DNA from: Paenibacillus polymyxa
Lineage (GTDB): Bacteria > Bacillota > Bacilli > Paenibacillales > Paenibacillaceae
Reading direction: 5' to 3'
Length of the DNA stretch: 64,000 bases
NCBI RefSeq assembly: GCF_001719045.1
Contig: NZ_CP015423.1
Location: 2,626,001 to 2,690,000 of the forward strand
The position numbers were made by a program, and so were the translations under genes. The first letter of the stretch is position 1, and every line of letters begins with the position of its first letter. The notes below the pieces were generated by a model that searched no databases, was not told the origin of the DNA, and worked only from the letters and a program-made list of their open reading frames with translations. Shown one piece after another: positions 9,370 through 17,310 of the stretch.

Positions 9370-11922
9370 CTACATATTTTCTTCAACATCCTTCTTTATT
9401 ATGGTCTCTCCCATGCGATTAGATACTTTTTGATAAATATACGAAATCGCCAACAGTACAACACCAAAAGAGAAGTAGGCTACAATCGTGCTTCCAGTTG
9501 TTAACAGATGTAGATCATACAACAGCAGCTTACCTGTCGACAGCAAGGTCAAGCCCAATCCAAATCTGCGAATGTAGACCACTCGCTTGAGGAAGCCGTA
9601 TACAATATACAAAATGGCTAGTAGCAAATACACCAGACTGAACACAAGACCTGCATCCCCCAGACGGAACTGAACTCCGAGAAAGGCGGTTATGATGCCC
9701 AGCAAATATACACCCATAATGACCGGATACAACTCATTACTTCTATAATGTCGGGTCATCAGTGCGTTCAGGAAATCCCTGCTGCTGAAGAATACCAGCA
9801 CATTAAAGGCTGCGAGTACCACCAATGCCACATAATCAGCAGCCGTATTTTGCGCATAATTTTCATGCAAGGTCGGAACCGTTACAGTAATCACCAGTGC
9901 CAGCGCGTAGCCTATGACGTACAACGCCAAGCTGTAGTATTTAATCACCCGATCATACAGCAACCTCACCTTAGGCAGGAAATAAGCCAACACCAGCGAT
10001 ACGCAGGCATACAACAATACTTTGTACAAGGTGTAATGAGCAAACTCGTCGGATAAGACGATGTTATACCAATGCCCGGCTTCATACAAAAGGTAGAAAT
10101 ATACGTTCACCAAAGCTACATATTTAAATCCTTGCATGATATGCATTTCGTACAACCGATTGTTTTTGAAAGCATTCGGACGGCTAAATTCAATCGCATA
10201 GAAGACGGTAACGATCAACATTCCCAGTGTAATGAGCGTATATTTGAGTCCGAAATAGTCTGTCTCAAATCCTGACAATAGATATATAGGGAAATCGACG
10301 AAAAAGAATGCGCCCAGACACAGTAATAAAATGCCCCAGCCAGCTCGTTCCAATTCCTTCAACCGGTAACGGTGTCCATATAATGTAAGAAGAACTGCTT
10401 CGATCAACCACCCCATAGATAACCATCTAACTCCAAACTGGAACGGAATCATGAGGATGGCAAAGGTCAAAGAAGTCGCATAAAATAATATTTTAGTTTG
10501 TTTCTCCTCTGGAATATATCGACGGACCCATTGTCCCAGACCTCCGTACACCAAGCAAAAGACCAGAGCCAGCAAGCCTTTATAATCATCCAGGCCTGCA
10601 TCGCCGAATAGAGAATACAGAACGGAACAGCTCACGACTGTATTCAGAGCCAATAGGGAGAAATCCAGCCATGACAGTTTTGTTTTTAAACGGAACGGCA
10701 CCCACAGTGTCATCCCGAGGTACATCGCAAATGTAATGACTGCATACAGTATGCTCGCTACGGTGCTTTCCGATAACCACGCCAGCACAATCATCAAGGG
10801 CGTATTAAGCAGAAAGCTGATATATTGCACGACGACCCAGCGTTTGCGGAAGGATACAAGCAGAATCAGCAGGTTTAACAGGAACAAATAGCCCATGGCG
10901 ATATACACGGCGTTCCCTTCCAGCCCGTTGGCTGCCATATAAGAAAAGAGCGGAAGATACCCCCCTACTAAGCCGAAAGAGCATATCGTTCGAGATTCAT
11001 ACCTTAATGACAGTAGCACAGCGGTCACCGTAACGAGTACGGACAAGCCTATGCCTGTATACATTCCTATGATTTCTAACAAAAAGTAGCTGTAAAAAAT
11101 CGATCCGTACAGTACAGAAATACCGCCGCCCAAAATACCGAGCGCAAAGGTCTGCTTCTGCTTGCGGTACAGCCATTCGCCGCCTCCTAGCATCAGCGCT
11201 CCTAGCAGAAAGAAGGCCACGCCCTTCATATTTCCTGTGAACCAGTTCGAATATGAGTATTTAAAAGCGGCTCCCACACCCAATATAATGAGCAAAATCC
11301 CCAGCTTGTTGATCCAGTTCAAGCCTAGCTTCATTTCAAACTGATTTTGCTTCATGCGCTTCTGCATCGTTTCCTCGCTGATCTCTTCTTCTCCGAGTTG
11401 CTGAAACTCGCTTGCCGTCTGATGAAGCAATTGGCGCTCGGCCTCCTGAAACCGCCTGCGTTGCTCCATGATTCGGTCTCGAATCTCCTCTGAGAACAGG
11501 CGTAATCTGGCGACGATCTCGTCCTGATCTTCTTTAAGCTCATGCGTAGTTTGCTGAATAAGCTGGTCCACCCGGTTTTTAGCCCCATATTCAAAGGATG
11601 TCAGCCGATTTTCCCCTTCTGTGGTTCTGGAAGCAAAATAGGTCTCCAGCTTTTCACGCGAAATGCGAATCATATTCGCCTTTTCGCTCAGCATTTGCTC
11701 CGTCAGCGCAGTGCGCAATTTTCCATTTTCCTGCTCAATATGTCGTACTCGCTCTTCCAAGTGAATGCAGCGAGCCTGATAATCCTCGAACTTTTTTCGC
11801 AGAACCTCATTCTCCAAAATGATATCTGAGGCTTCATAGTCCGCGATTAATGTTTGATACTCCTTGAGCAGCTTGTTCTGTTCTTCGCGGATCGTATGTA
11901 AACGATCTTTAAAATCCTCCAT
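9370..11922 (-). CDS. DUF2339 polytopic membrane protein with N-terminal coiled coil
   Basis: 850 aa. Residues 1-180 are strongly charged and predicted coiled coil (many Glu/Lys/Gln heptads), followed by around 25 hydrophobic segments to the end. This layout is characteristic of the DUF2339 family of large membrane proteins, whose function is not known. The ATG at 11922 is preferred because GGAGGAGAAC directly precedes it; an in-frame ATG 12 nt upstream overlaps that site. Single gene, no obvious operon partner. Confidence 0.82.
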   Translation of the reverse strand: MEDFKDRLHTIREEQNKLLKEYQTLIADYEASDIILENEVLRKKFEDYQARCIHLEERVRHIEQENGKLRTALTEQMLSEKANMIRISREKLETYFASRTTEGENRLTSFEYGAKNRVDQLIQQTTHELKEDQDEIVARLRLFSEEIRDRIMEQRRRFQEAERQLLHQTASEFQQLGEEEISEETMQKRMKQNQFEMKLGLNWINKLGILLIILGVGAAFKYSYSNWFTGNMKGVAFFLLGALMLGGGEWLYRKQKQTFALGILGGGISVLYGSIFYSYFLLEIIGMYTGIGLSVLVTVTAVLLSLRYESRTICSFGLVGGYLPLFSYMAANGLEGNAVYIAMGYLFLLNLLILLVSFRKRWVVVQYISFLLNTPLMIVLAWLSESTVASILYAVITFAMYLGMTLWVPFRLKTKLSWLDFSLLALNTVVSCSVLYSLFGDAGLDDYKGLLALVFCLVYGGLGQWVRRYIPEEKQTKILFYATSLTFAILMIPFQFGVRWLSMGWLIEAVLLTLYGHRYRLKELERAGWGILLLCLGAFFFVDFPIYLLSGFETDYFGLKYTLITLGMLIVTVFYAIEFSRPNAFKNNRLYEMHIMQGFKYVALVNVYFYLLYEAGHWYNIVLSDEFAHYTLYKVLLYACVSLVLAYFLPKVRLLYDRVIKYYSLALYVIGYALALVITVTVPTLHENYAQNTAADYVALVVLAAFNVLVFFSSRDFLNALMTRHYRSNELYPVIMGVYLLGIITAFLGVQFRLGDAGLVFSLVYLLLAILYIVYGFLKRVVYIRRFGLGLTLLSTGKLLLYDLHLLTTGSTIVAYFSFGVVLLAISYIYQKVSNRMGETIIKKDVEENM

Positions 11923-12489
11923 GTTCTCCTCCATTGCTGTCCATTTTGGTAATCATTACATTTTACATGAAATTAAAAAGTCATTATAGAGACTATAGCC
12001 CATTTTGGACGGTAAATTGGGGCTTTTACTTAAATATTCTTCCAGTTTCATGATCGCAGATGAAGTAGAATGGATATACATATGAAAAAAAGCCTACCTT
12101 TCCCCTTCGCAAACATGAAATCCGCATAGATGTGTTGCAGAGTCTACGCTGTGTATTTATTTTTATTGGAAAGATCACGATGAAAAAAAGAAAGAACCCC
12201 GTAGGATTCTTCCTTACACAAAATTAATACTTTTTCATGAAAGTCGTCACAGACTTTAGAGCTTTCTGCATGTCACTTAAAATTAGCTTTCTTATTTTTT
12301 GTAATGAGTGTAAATTTTAACGATTGGTTATTCTTCCTTAACATAAGTACGTCATATGAAATAATTACTTTGGTTTTATCTGTAGCCTCTGGAACATTGT
12401 AAACCACTTCATTTTGACTGAAGTTTTTCCACAAATAATTCATCCTTCGTTTTGATTCTGTCAGGATACTGAGAGGGGTAAAAGAAGTG
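11923..12489. other. Gene-poor stretch with a minus-strand terminator
   Basis: No well-supported gene. A hairpin at 12183-12212 (AAGAATCC..GGGTTCTT, followed on the minus strand by CTTTTTTT) looks like a terminator for minus-strand transcription. Upstream of it a minus frame ending at 12273 stays open for up to 91 codons, with a neighbouring frame (ending at 12409) reading coherent charged sequence. This could be a frameshifted remnant of a small gene, but there is no recognisable family. Confidence 0.4.
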
Positions 12490-12576
12490 ATGAATATTGA
12501 TAATCTCCAAAAGTTGATGTGCGCAACCTTTTGGATTATAATAATCATGTTTATATTTTTTGGATTTATTACATAA
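12490..12576 (+). CDS. Possible 28-aa single-TM peptide
   Basis: An ATG with AGAGGGG about 13 nt upstream opens a 28-codon frame: a short polar start (MNIDNLQKLM) and then a Trp/Ile/Phe-rich membrane segment to the stop. It ends 20 bp before the next small membrane gene, which has its own ribosome site. It may be a small membrane peptide, leader or toxin-like peptide. No family recognised and the ORF is short enough to be chance. Confidence 0.3.
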   Translation: MNIDNLQKLMCATFWIIIIMFIFFGFIT

Positions 12577-12596
12577 AATTATAAAGGGTGATGACA

Positions 12597-12815
12597 ATGA
12601 ATAGGGCTGCGACAGGAACAATATTTTGTTTTATATCTGCTATGTTGTATTCTTCTTATTATCTTTGTGCAGCAATTACAGGAGCCGGGCAGTTAAATCC
12701 TTTTTATGCTCCGTTTGGTTCTTTAAAAGTTTTTGCCGTAATGGCTTTGATTATTGGAGTAGCTTACTTAATTATAAGTGAATATGGATATTTGAAAAAA
12801 AAGAAGAAGGCCTAG
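12597..12815 (+). CDS. Small two-TM membrane protein, unknown function
   Basis: 72 aa: two hydrophobic segments (about residues 6-28 and 45-66) split by a short loop 'GAGQLNPFYAPFG', and a tail of six lysines. The ATG at 12597 is chosen because AAAGGGTG lies 6 nt upstream; a GTG at 12588 sits inside that site. The stop codon lies inside the perfect palindrome that forms the downstream terminator. Positive-inside topology puts both ends in the cytoplasm. No family recognised. Its position next to a secreted protein gene might suggest an immunity or helper role, but nothing in sequence proves it. Confidence 0.6.
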   Translation: MNRAATGTIFCFISAMLYSSYYLCAAITGAGQLNPFYAPFGSLKVFAVMALIIGVAYLIISEYGYLKKKKKA

Positions 12816-12827
12816 GCCTTCTTCTTT
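12795..12827. terminator. Perfect-palindrome bidirectional terminator
   Basis: A 26-nt perfect palindrome at 12801-12826, centred on CCTAGG (arms AAGAAGAAGGCCT and AGGCCTTCTTCTT). Serves the small membrane gene on the plus strand, whose stop it contains, and the secreted protein gene on the minus strand. Confidence 0.85.
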
Positions 12828-12852
12828 TACATTATAACTTAATAATTAAGTA

Positions 12853-13584
12853 CTAGAGCCTTCTTTCTACTACTGTGACTACACCTTGTACTTTACCACC
12901 CGCAAGTTTAACAGGTGATTTAATGGTAACATTTTTGATACGCTCTAATACCGTGCCCACATAATTATAACCAACCAGGTCCCCTCTAACTACTTTATAA
13001 ATAGGGGTGAATTGTAATTTCGCTTGATATCCAGGCTGAACAGTTAGAGAACTATTATAAAGATGGGTTTCAGTAGTCGACCAGCCACCTCCTAGAACTT
13101 GAGTTACTGCGTCATTCCATTTAGCGGAAATGGTCATATTCGCACTCCACGAAAAACTTTTTGACCAACCTACCATTTGCGTTAATGTGGTAGTTTTACT
13201 TGAATTTTTAATATAGTCAGTTATATCGGTTTTCTGATCTACTTGTAATTGTTGAGGATAATATGCGGATTGAATTAATTTACGCTTAAAAACAAAGTCA
13301 AGACCAGTATCAGCCATTGGACTAATCCTATTTCCGCTATCATAAACTTGAGCTGTGACTGTCTGTGGCTGTTCTTGAGAAAGGAGCTTTTGATACTCAT
13401 TTAACGAGATTTCTTCCAAACCACTCTCTGTAGTTATGTAGGCTTTAACTACTTCGGGCTGTGAAGTAGCTGACTCACTAATAGCAACATTAGAATTAGT
13501 TACCTCAGCATTTGCAACAGATACAACCGGAACAGAAAATAGAGCTAATGATAGAGCAAACAATGCAATACTTTTCTTTTTCAA
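12853..13584 (-). CDS. Secreted protein of unknown function, beta-rich
   Basis: 243 aa. TTG start with GGAGGGATTGCT just before it. Residues 1-26 form a clear signal peptide (MKKK, hydrophobic core, VANA cleavage). Residues 27-85 are low in structure and contain a 'GLEEISLNEYQKLL' patch. The C-terminal half is rich in alternating Ser/Thr and hydrophobic residues (for example SWSANMTISAKW and THLYNSSLTVQPGYQAKL), suggesting long beta strands. Such strands occur in aerolysin/ETX-MTX2 pore formers and in many other extracellular beta-sandwich proteins, so a toxin-like fold is only a possibility. AT-rich flanks and the neighbouring short ORFs fit an accessory region. Confidence 0.65.
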   Translation of the reverse strand: MKKKSIALFALSLALFSVPVVSVANAEVTNSNVAISESATSQPEVVKAYITTESGLEEISLNEYQKLLSQEQPQTVTAQVYDSGNRISPMADTGLDFVFKRKLIQSAYYPQQLQVDQKTDITDYIKNSSKTTTLTQMVGWSKSFSWSANMTISAKWNDAVTQVLGGGWSTTETHLYNSSLTVQPGYQAKLQFTPIYKVVRGDLVGYNYVGTVLERIKNVTIKSPVKLAGGKVQGVVTVVERRL

Positions 13585-14123
13585 AGCAATCCCTCCAATA
13601 ATATTATTTTATAGAAACTTTTTTTGCATAGAAACTTACAAAAAAGTGACTAACAACGCTAATAAATATGTGAGTATCTAATGTTATGTAATCGAGCAAA
13701 AAGTAGAGTGAAGAAATTTGCATGAGAAACCATATAGACAAAAATATTGAAATATTATTATAATTTTTAATCAAAGGAAATATTTATAATAATGATTGTA
13801 TCACAAAACTTCTATTTTCCTACCATAAAATTCAATAATCCCCTATAAATGAATCCCCTCTCCTAGATAGCTAACCTTCCAAAGCTTTTAACAAGATGGA
13901 ATTGCCATTTCCTTTAGGTCAAAGGATAGATTTTAATGGTCATTGGTTGGTTTTTGAAATTAATATATGCATCAATTCTTACCTACACCTCAAATTATTA
14001 CATTTTATGACATGTTAATGTATTTTCCTCTTAAAAAAGCCATTATATAGAATGATTATATTAGTTAGATGAGAGGAGGAATAGTTTTGCATACAATGGC
14101 TCTGAAAGTATGATGTTATCAGG
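13585..14123. other. Intergenic, AT-rich, with one 8-codon minigene candidate
   Basis: No standard gene. At 14087-14113 a TTG frame of eight codons ending in TGA follows an excellent AGGAGG site with 7-nt spacing. It could be a leader peptide, a relic of a decayed gene, or chance. The rest of the stretch is AT-rich with no feature I can name. Confidence 0.3.
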
Positions 14124-14303
14124 TTACACCAGTTGGGTCTGCTTCCTGGTCTGAAACATACGGTTGTACTGATTAATCAGTTCATCCAAAAACATAGACT
14201 GCTCCAGCACACGGGCATGTCCGAAACCATATAGTCCATAAAGCTCATGCAATCGTTGCCTAGCATCTTCCAACTGTTGATTTAACGTTTCATCTGGATT
14301 CAT
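14124..14303 (-). CDS. Spo0E-like aspartyl-phosphate phosphatase
   Basis: 59 aa, the usual size of Spo0E/YnzD/YisI proteins, which dephosphorylate Spo0A~P and hold back sporulation. The signature S-x-x-L-D-x-L-I is present as SMFLDELINQY, after the helix 'LEDARQRLHELYGLYG', fitting the family's two-helix hairpin. The start at 14303 (MNPDETL) is set by AGGAGGGAATGCGCT just upstream; the frame is open further but without a ribosome site. It lies 140 bp downstream of an RRNPP receptor/pro-peptide pair on the same strand, past a terminator. Co-regulation of sporulation by the peptide system is plausible but unproven. Confidence 0.85.
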   Translation of the reverse strand: MNPDETLNQQLEDARQRLHELYGLYGFGHARVLEQSMFLDELINQYNRMFQTRKQTQLV

Positions 14304-14393
14304 AGCGCATTCCCTCCTAATGAATCTCATTTTAGGTTGAAATGTGGAAATATGGATCGCTATTTTAGCAATCAAAAAGTCAGCATAATATAA

Positions 14394-14421
14394 CAAAAAA
14401 AGACCAGCGTCTAGGCTGGTC
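14394..14421 (-). terminator. Terminator after pro-peptide gene 1
   Basis: GACCAGC..GCTGGTC stem followed on the minus strand by TTTTTTT. Confidence 0.88.
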
Positions 14422-14445
14422 AATAGTAATGAATTAGTGCTCGGA

Positions 14446-14565
14446 TCAAGCTGAACCAATGTGTTCCTGCGGTTTGAATGTGCCAAGGGTCGGATCTTTA
14501 GCCTGAACTGGTAGTACCAGTACAAAGCTAGCTGCTGCCAAGAGCAAAGCCATCTTTTTGATCAT
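14446..14565 (-). CDS. Secreted signalling pro-peptide of RRNPP system 1
   Basis: 39 aa. Starts MIKK, has a hydrophobic core to about residue 20 and a Sec-type cleavage site near VQA, leaving KDPTLGTFKPQEHIGSA outside the cell. The start at 14565 is fixed by a near-perfect AGGAGGTG site 10 nt upstream. It overlaps the last 38 bp of the receptor gene in another frame, the same overlap seen for the second pair at 33.9 kb. Receptor genes followed by an overlapping or adjacent exported pro-peptide are the hallmark of RRNPP quorum sensing (Phr, PapR, AimP types; AloP is the name I recall for Paenibacillus). The mature peptide is probably a short piece of the C-terminal part, re-imported by an oligopeptide permease; its exact ends are unknown. 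Confidence 0.8.
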   Translation of the reverse strand: MIKKMALLLAAASFVLVLPVQAKDPTLGTFKPQEHIGSA

Positions 14566-15922
14566 TTTCTTTCCACACCTCCTGGTAGGTAGAATGATAC
14601 TGAGCCAATATTTCAGGAGCGGCATATGCCCTGAAGCAGTCAAATAAACCTGCACAATTGGCAATAAGTAGTACGTGATTAATTGTACCAGCTTTTTCTA
14701 AAGCGTCTATTAAACATTTGAAGCCATATGAATATCTTCCTTTATTTAGGCTGTATTTAGCCATCTTGTACCAAAACCGTGCATACTGCTGTGGCAAATA
14801 TTGTTGCCTAATGTCAGCAGGGGACGGCTCCTGATACGCCGTAATTTGAGGTTCAAAGCGCTGAAGGATATGATCCACATCAATATGATAACGATTGGCT
14901 GCTTCAATGACGTTTAAGAGTTCGTTGAAAATATATTTTTCGCCTGCCATATATTCTACATAATTGGGCAGGACACTCACATCTCCCGACATCAGCTTGT
15001 TCACGTACGTATTAATTTTTGCCCAATGCTGAAATAAACCCAACCAATGGAGCGTGTCCGGGTCACTCTCCTTGACCCAGCTTAGATCAGCATAGCCTTG
15101 AAGGTGTACTAATGCCTGCTCATGATCTCCCTTCGCATCACAGGCATTAGCACACATCAATTCGGCGTAAGCTATGTATACAAACAGCGGCCTGCTTAGC
15201 TTCTTTTGTGGTTCTTTTTCCTTGCGCTCAGAGTTATGAACCATCTCATAGTATATTCCACCTAGCTGTCCCATCTGCTTTGCATACTTATATACCTTGT
15301 CCCACTGGCTCAATGCTCTGTACACATTCGCCAAATCTTTCAGCCCATCCAGTTGGTCCACTTCATGCAAACGATGGACGAATGATTCAAATTTGGCCGC
15401 TGCGTCGAAATTGAGATTCTGGTCTTTTCCTATCGCAATAGTGAACAAGCGATAATGGCAGAGTGCAAGTCGTTCCGAATGCTGCTGTTTTTCGCCCTCG
15501 GCGATGTTCTCGTATAAGTAAGCCGCTGCTTCCCGATAATCTTGTTCATAACAATCCTCTGCTAATGCAAAGAGATAAGGAATATAGCCCAGATTATCCA
15601 GCAGTACACTTACTACTTTTTGCAAACAGTCTACACGCTGAAACTGCACACAGCGGTACAAGAACGGGCTAATTCTTTTCCAGTTCAGCGGTGCATCTAT
15701 CACACTTTCTTCAATATATCTTTCATAGAAATGGTCTGTTGGTAAATTCATTCCTAACGTAATGCGATCCAATTGGTGCACCGAAATGGTACGATTACCT
15801 GTTATAATACCGCTCACCGTACCCGGATTCATGCCAGCAATGTGTCCAAACTCGGTCATGCTCAAGCCTGCTTGTTTTAGGTATCCTTCTAATTCTGCTC
15901 TAATCTTAGGTGTGATTTCCAT
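14528..15922 (-). CDS. RRNPP-family peptide receptor/transcription regulator 1 (AloR-like)
   Basis: 464 aa. N-terminal XRE-type HTH at about residues 8-60 ('MTEFGHIAGMNPGTVSGIIT' followed by GNRTIS), then an all-alpha region to the end that looks like TPR repeats (for example CYEQDYREAAAYLYENIAEG and GDHEQALVHLQGY). HTH plus TPR of this length is the RRNPP layout (PlcR, NprR, AimR); the AloR/AloP class was described from P. polymyxa as far as I recall. It is a clear paralogue of the protein at 33867-35267: both open M-x5-IRAELE and share LDRI, APLNW/APNWRR, ERLALC(H/Q)YRLFTIA and SGDV/SGSLDVIP(N/Q)Y segments. The downstream pro-peptide gene overlaps by 38 bp. Divergent to the AbrB-like pair, which is a candidate target. 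Confidence 0.85.
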   Translation of the reverse strand: MEITPKIRAELEGYLKQAGLSMTEFGHIAGMNPGTVSGIITGNRTISVHQLDRITLGMNLPTDHFYERYIEESVIDAPLNWKRISPFLYRCVQFQRVDCLQKVVSVLLDNLGYIPYLFALAEDCYEQDYREAAAYLYENIAEGEKQQHSERLALCHYRLFTIAIGKDQNLNFDAAAKFESFVHRLHEVDQLDGLKDLANVYRALSQWDKVYKYAKQMGQLGGIYYEMVHNSERKEKEPQKKLSRPLFVYIAYAELMCANACDAKGDHEQALVHLQGYADLSWVKESDPDTLHWLGLFQHWAKINTYVNKLMSGDVSVLPNYVEYMAGEKYIFNELLNVIEAANRYHIDVDHILQRFEPQITAYQEPSPADIRQQYLPQQYARFWYKMAKYSLNKGRYSYGFKCLIDALEKAGTINHVLLIANCAGLFDCFRAYAAPEILAQYHSTYQEVWKENDQKDGFALGSS

Positions 15923-16100
15923 AAATAAACCACCCTTTCAGCGTGAACTTTAATATGATACACATTTTTTCAAAAAATATATTTTGGAAACTTATAATAT
16001 AATAAAAGTTTTGACTATCCTGATAATACCACTTTTTGGAATAACAATAAATACTTCTATTTTATTGCTTTTTATCTTGATAATAGGAGGTCTTTTGGCA

Positions 16101-16532
16101 ATGCCTCATGTAAAAATGACAAAAAACTTAGACCCTACAGGGCGCTTGGTCATTCCCAAGGAAATCCTGTATACATGCGGTATTTTTCACGGTCATTCTA
16201 TTGAATTTTTTGCAGATGAAAAGACGGGTACGCTATTACTACAAAGACACTACGGTCAGTCTTGTCATTTTTGCCTCTCTACCGAAAAATTAAGTAAATT
16301 GAAAGGCTTTCTGATATGTAAAAATTGCAACTATATGCTCAAGATCGTATCTATGCGTGAACAAGTCTTTCAACCCAAAGAGATCATGGCCCAACTTCTT
16401 TTAGATCTGTATGAAAACCATCCACATGCTACACAACAGCAATATGCTAGCATGTTGGGTATCTCAGAAGCTCGCATAAGCCAGCTCATACAACAAGTGT
16501 TTAATCAAGCAAGTACCCCACTGGAGAAATGA
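16101..16532 (+). CDS. AbrB-like regulator with zinc knuckle and C-terminal HTH (copy 1)
   Basis: 143 aa from the ATG at 16101, chosen because ATAGGAGG precedes it by 9 nt; the upstream in-frame extension is hydrophobic and lacks a ribosome site. Residues about 5-50 form an AbrB/MazE-type swapped-hairpin domain ('LDPTGRLVIPKEI'). Cys55-x2-Cys58 and Cys73-x2-Cys76 form a likely zinc knuckle. Residues about 107-132 ('HPHATQQQYASMLGISEARI') look like a helix-turn-helix. Transition-state regulators normally lack the last two parts, so the architecture is unusual. It overlaps in arrangement with a second copy and is divergent from RRNPP receptor 1. DNA binding is inferred. Confidence 0.75.
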   Translation: MPHVKMTKNLDPTGRLVIPKEILYTCGIFHGHSIEFFADEKTGTLLLQRHYGQSCHFCLSTEKLSKLKGFLICKNCNYMLKIVSMREQVFQPKEIMAQLLLDLYENHPHATQQQYASMLGISEARISQLIQQVFNQASTPLEK

Positions 16533-16567
16533 GCTTTGCCAAGTCAGGTGAAGAAGGAGGACATCTT

Positions 16568-17014
16568 ATGAAGAATACAGGTATGACTCGCTCTTTAGAT
16601 TCGTTACGACGAATCGTTATTCCTAAAGAAATGCGGATGTCTATGGGGATAGATGTTGGCGATCCTATAGAATTTTATATGGATATCGAAACGGTTTTTT
16701 TGAGTATGCGAAAGTATATCGGGGTCGCTTGTAACCTATGTAATGCTGATGAAGATCTGACCTATTTTAGGGATTCACTTTTATGTAAGACCTGTATACA
16801 AGAGTTCAAAGAAAATATAGCCGTAAGCCGCACTCCTGCTCCAATGGCTAAGAAACCTGTGCACAAAGGAAAGAGAGTAAACCAATCATCACAAAAATTA
16901 ATCCAACACCTAAGGGAACTTCTGCATGAGCATCCCCATGCCAAGCAGGGCGAATATGCACAATGGCTTGGCGTGTCAAAAGTCCGTATATCGCAGCTTA
17001 AAAAGTTGTTGTAG
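16568..17014 (+). CDS. AbrB-like regulator with zinc knuckle and C-terminal HTH (copy 2)
   Basis: 148 aa. Start at 16568 is set by AAGGAGGACATCTT; an ATG at 16529 overlapping the stop of copy 1 (ATGA) is the alternative and would couple translation. Domain order is the same as copy 1: AbrB hairpin 'LDSLRRIVIPKEM', Cys55/Cys58 and Cys73/Cys76 at exactly the same positions, a Lys/Arg-rich linker (about 83-108), and a C-terminal HTH 'HPHAKQGEYAQWLGVSKVRI'. The linker is longer and more basic than in copy 1. The two are a tandem duplication that has diverged strongly and are probably co-transcribed. They may work as a heteromer, which is a guess. Confidence 0.75.
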   Translation: MKNTGMTRSLDSLRRIVIPKEMRMSMGIDVGDPIEFYMDIETVFLSMRKYIGVACNLCNADEDLTYFRDSLLCKTCIQEFKENIAVSRTPAPMAKKPVHKGKRVNQSSQKLIQHLRELLHEHPHAKQGEYAQWLGVSKVRISQLKKLL

Positions 17015-17054
17015 CTTGATTAACCTGCCGAAAATCCGTATACTAACAAAAAAG

Positions 17055-17285
17055 CAAACGATATTATGCCTGTGAAGAGCATCCAACTCGGAGGCGTTTA
17101 CGCCAAGGACCATACGTTAGCGTAGGATATGGCGATATGTACCTAAGTAAACCGGACCCGCCCGTTACAGCGGAGCAAAGTGGATTGGAGAGTCATGACA
17201 TCTGTCATGCTGTCCGGTCAATTTGGGTGGCACCGCGAGATCAAAGCGCTCCTCGTCCCATGTGGATGAGGGCGCTTTTTGTATT
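17055..17285 (+). promoter_or_regulatory. T-box riboswitch controlling serS
   Basis: Contains an AAGTAAACCGGAC segment resembling the AGTA-type part of stem I and the T-box core GGGTGGCACCGCGAG. The terminator is AGCGCTCCTCGTCC/GGATGAGGGCGCT followed by TTTTTG (17245-17281). The antiterminator bulge reads UGGC; its last base would pair with a G discriminator base, which tRNA-Ser has, so the ligand fits uncharged tRNA-Ser. I could not fix the specifier codon with certainty. The boundaries are approximate. Confidence 0.9.
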
Positions 17286-17310
17286 TTTATCCGAAAAGGA
17301 GTGCGGTGTC

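Noticed and set aside
12273..12548. 91-aa minus-strand frame in the gene-poor stretch
   Set aside because: No family, ribosome site weak, hydrophobic start not convincing; noted only as a possible remnant because a terminator follows.
15984..16100. Hydrophobic N-terminal extension of the first AbrB-like gene
   Set aside because: A strong AGGAGG site before the internal ATG at 16101 and alignment with copy 2 argue for the short form.
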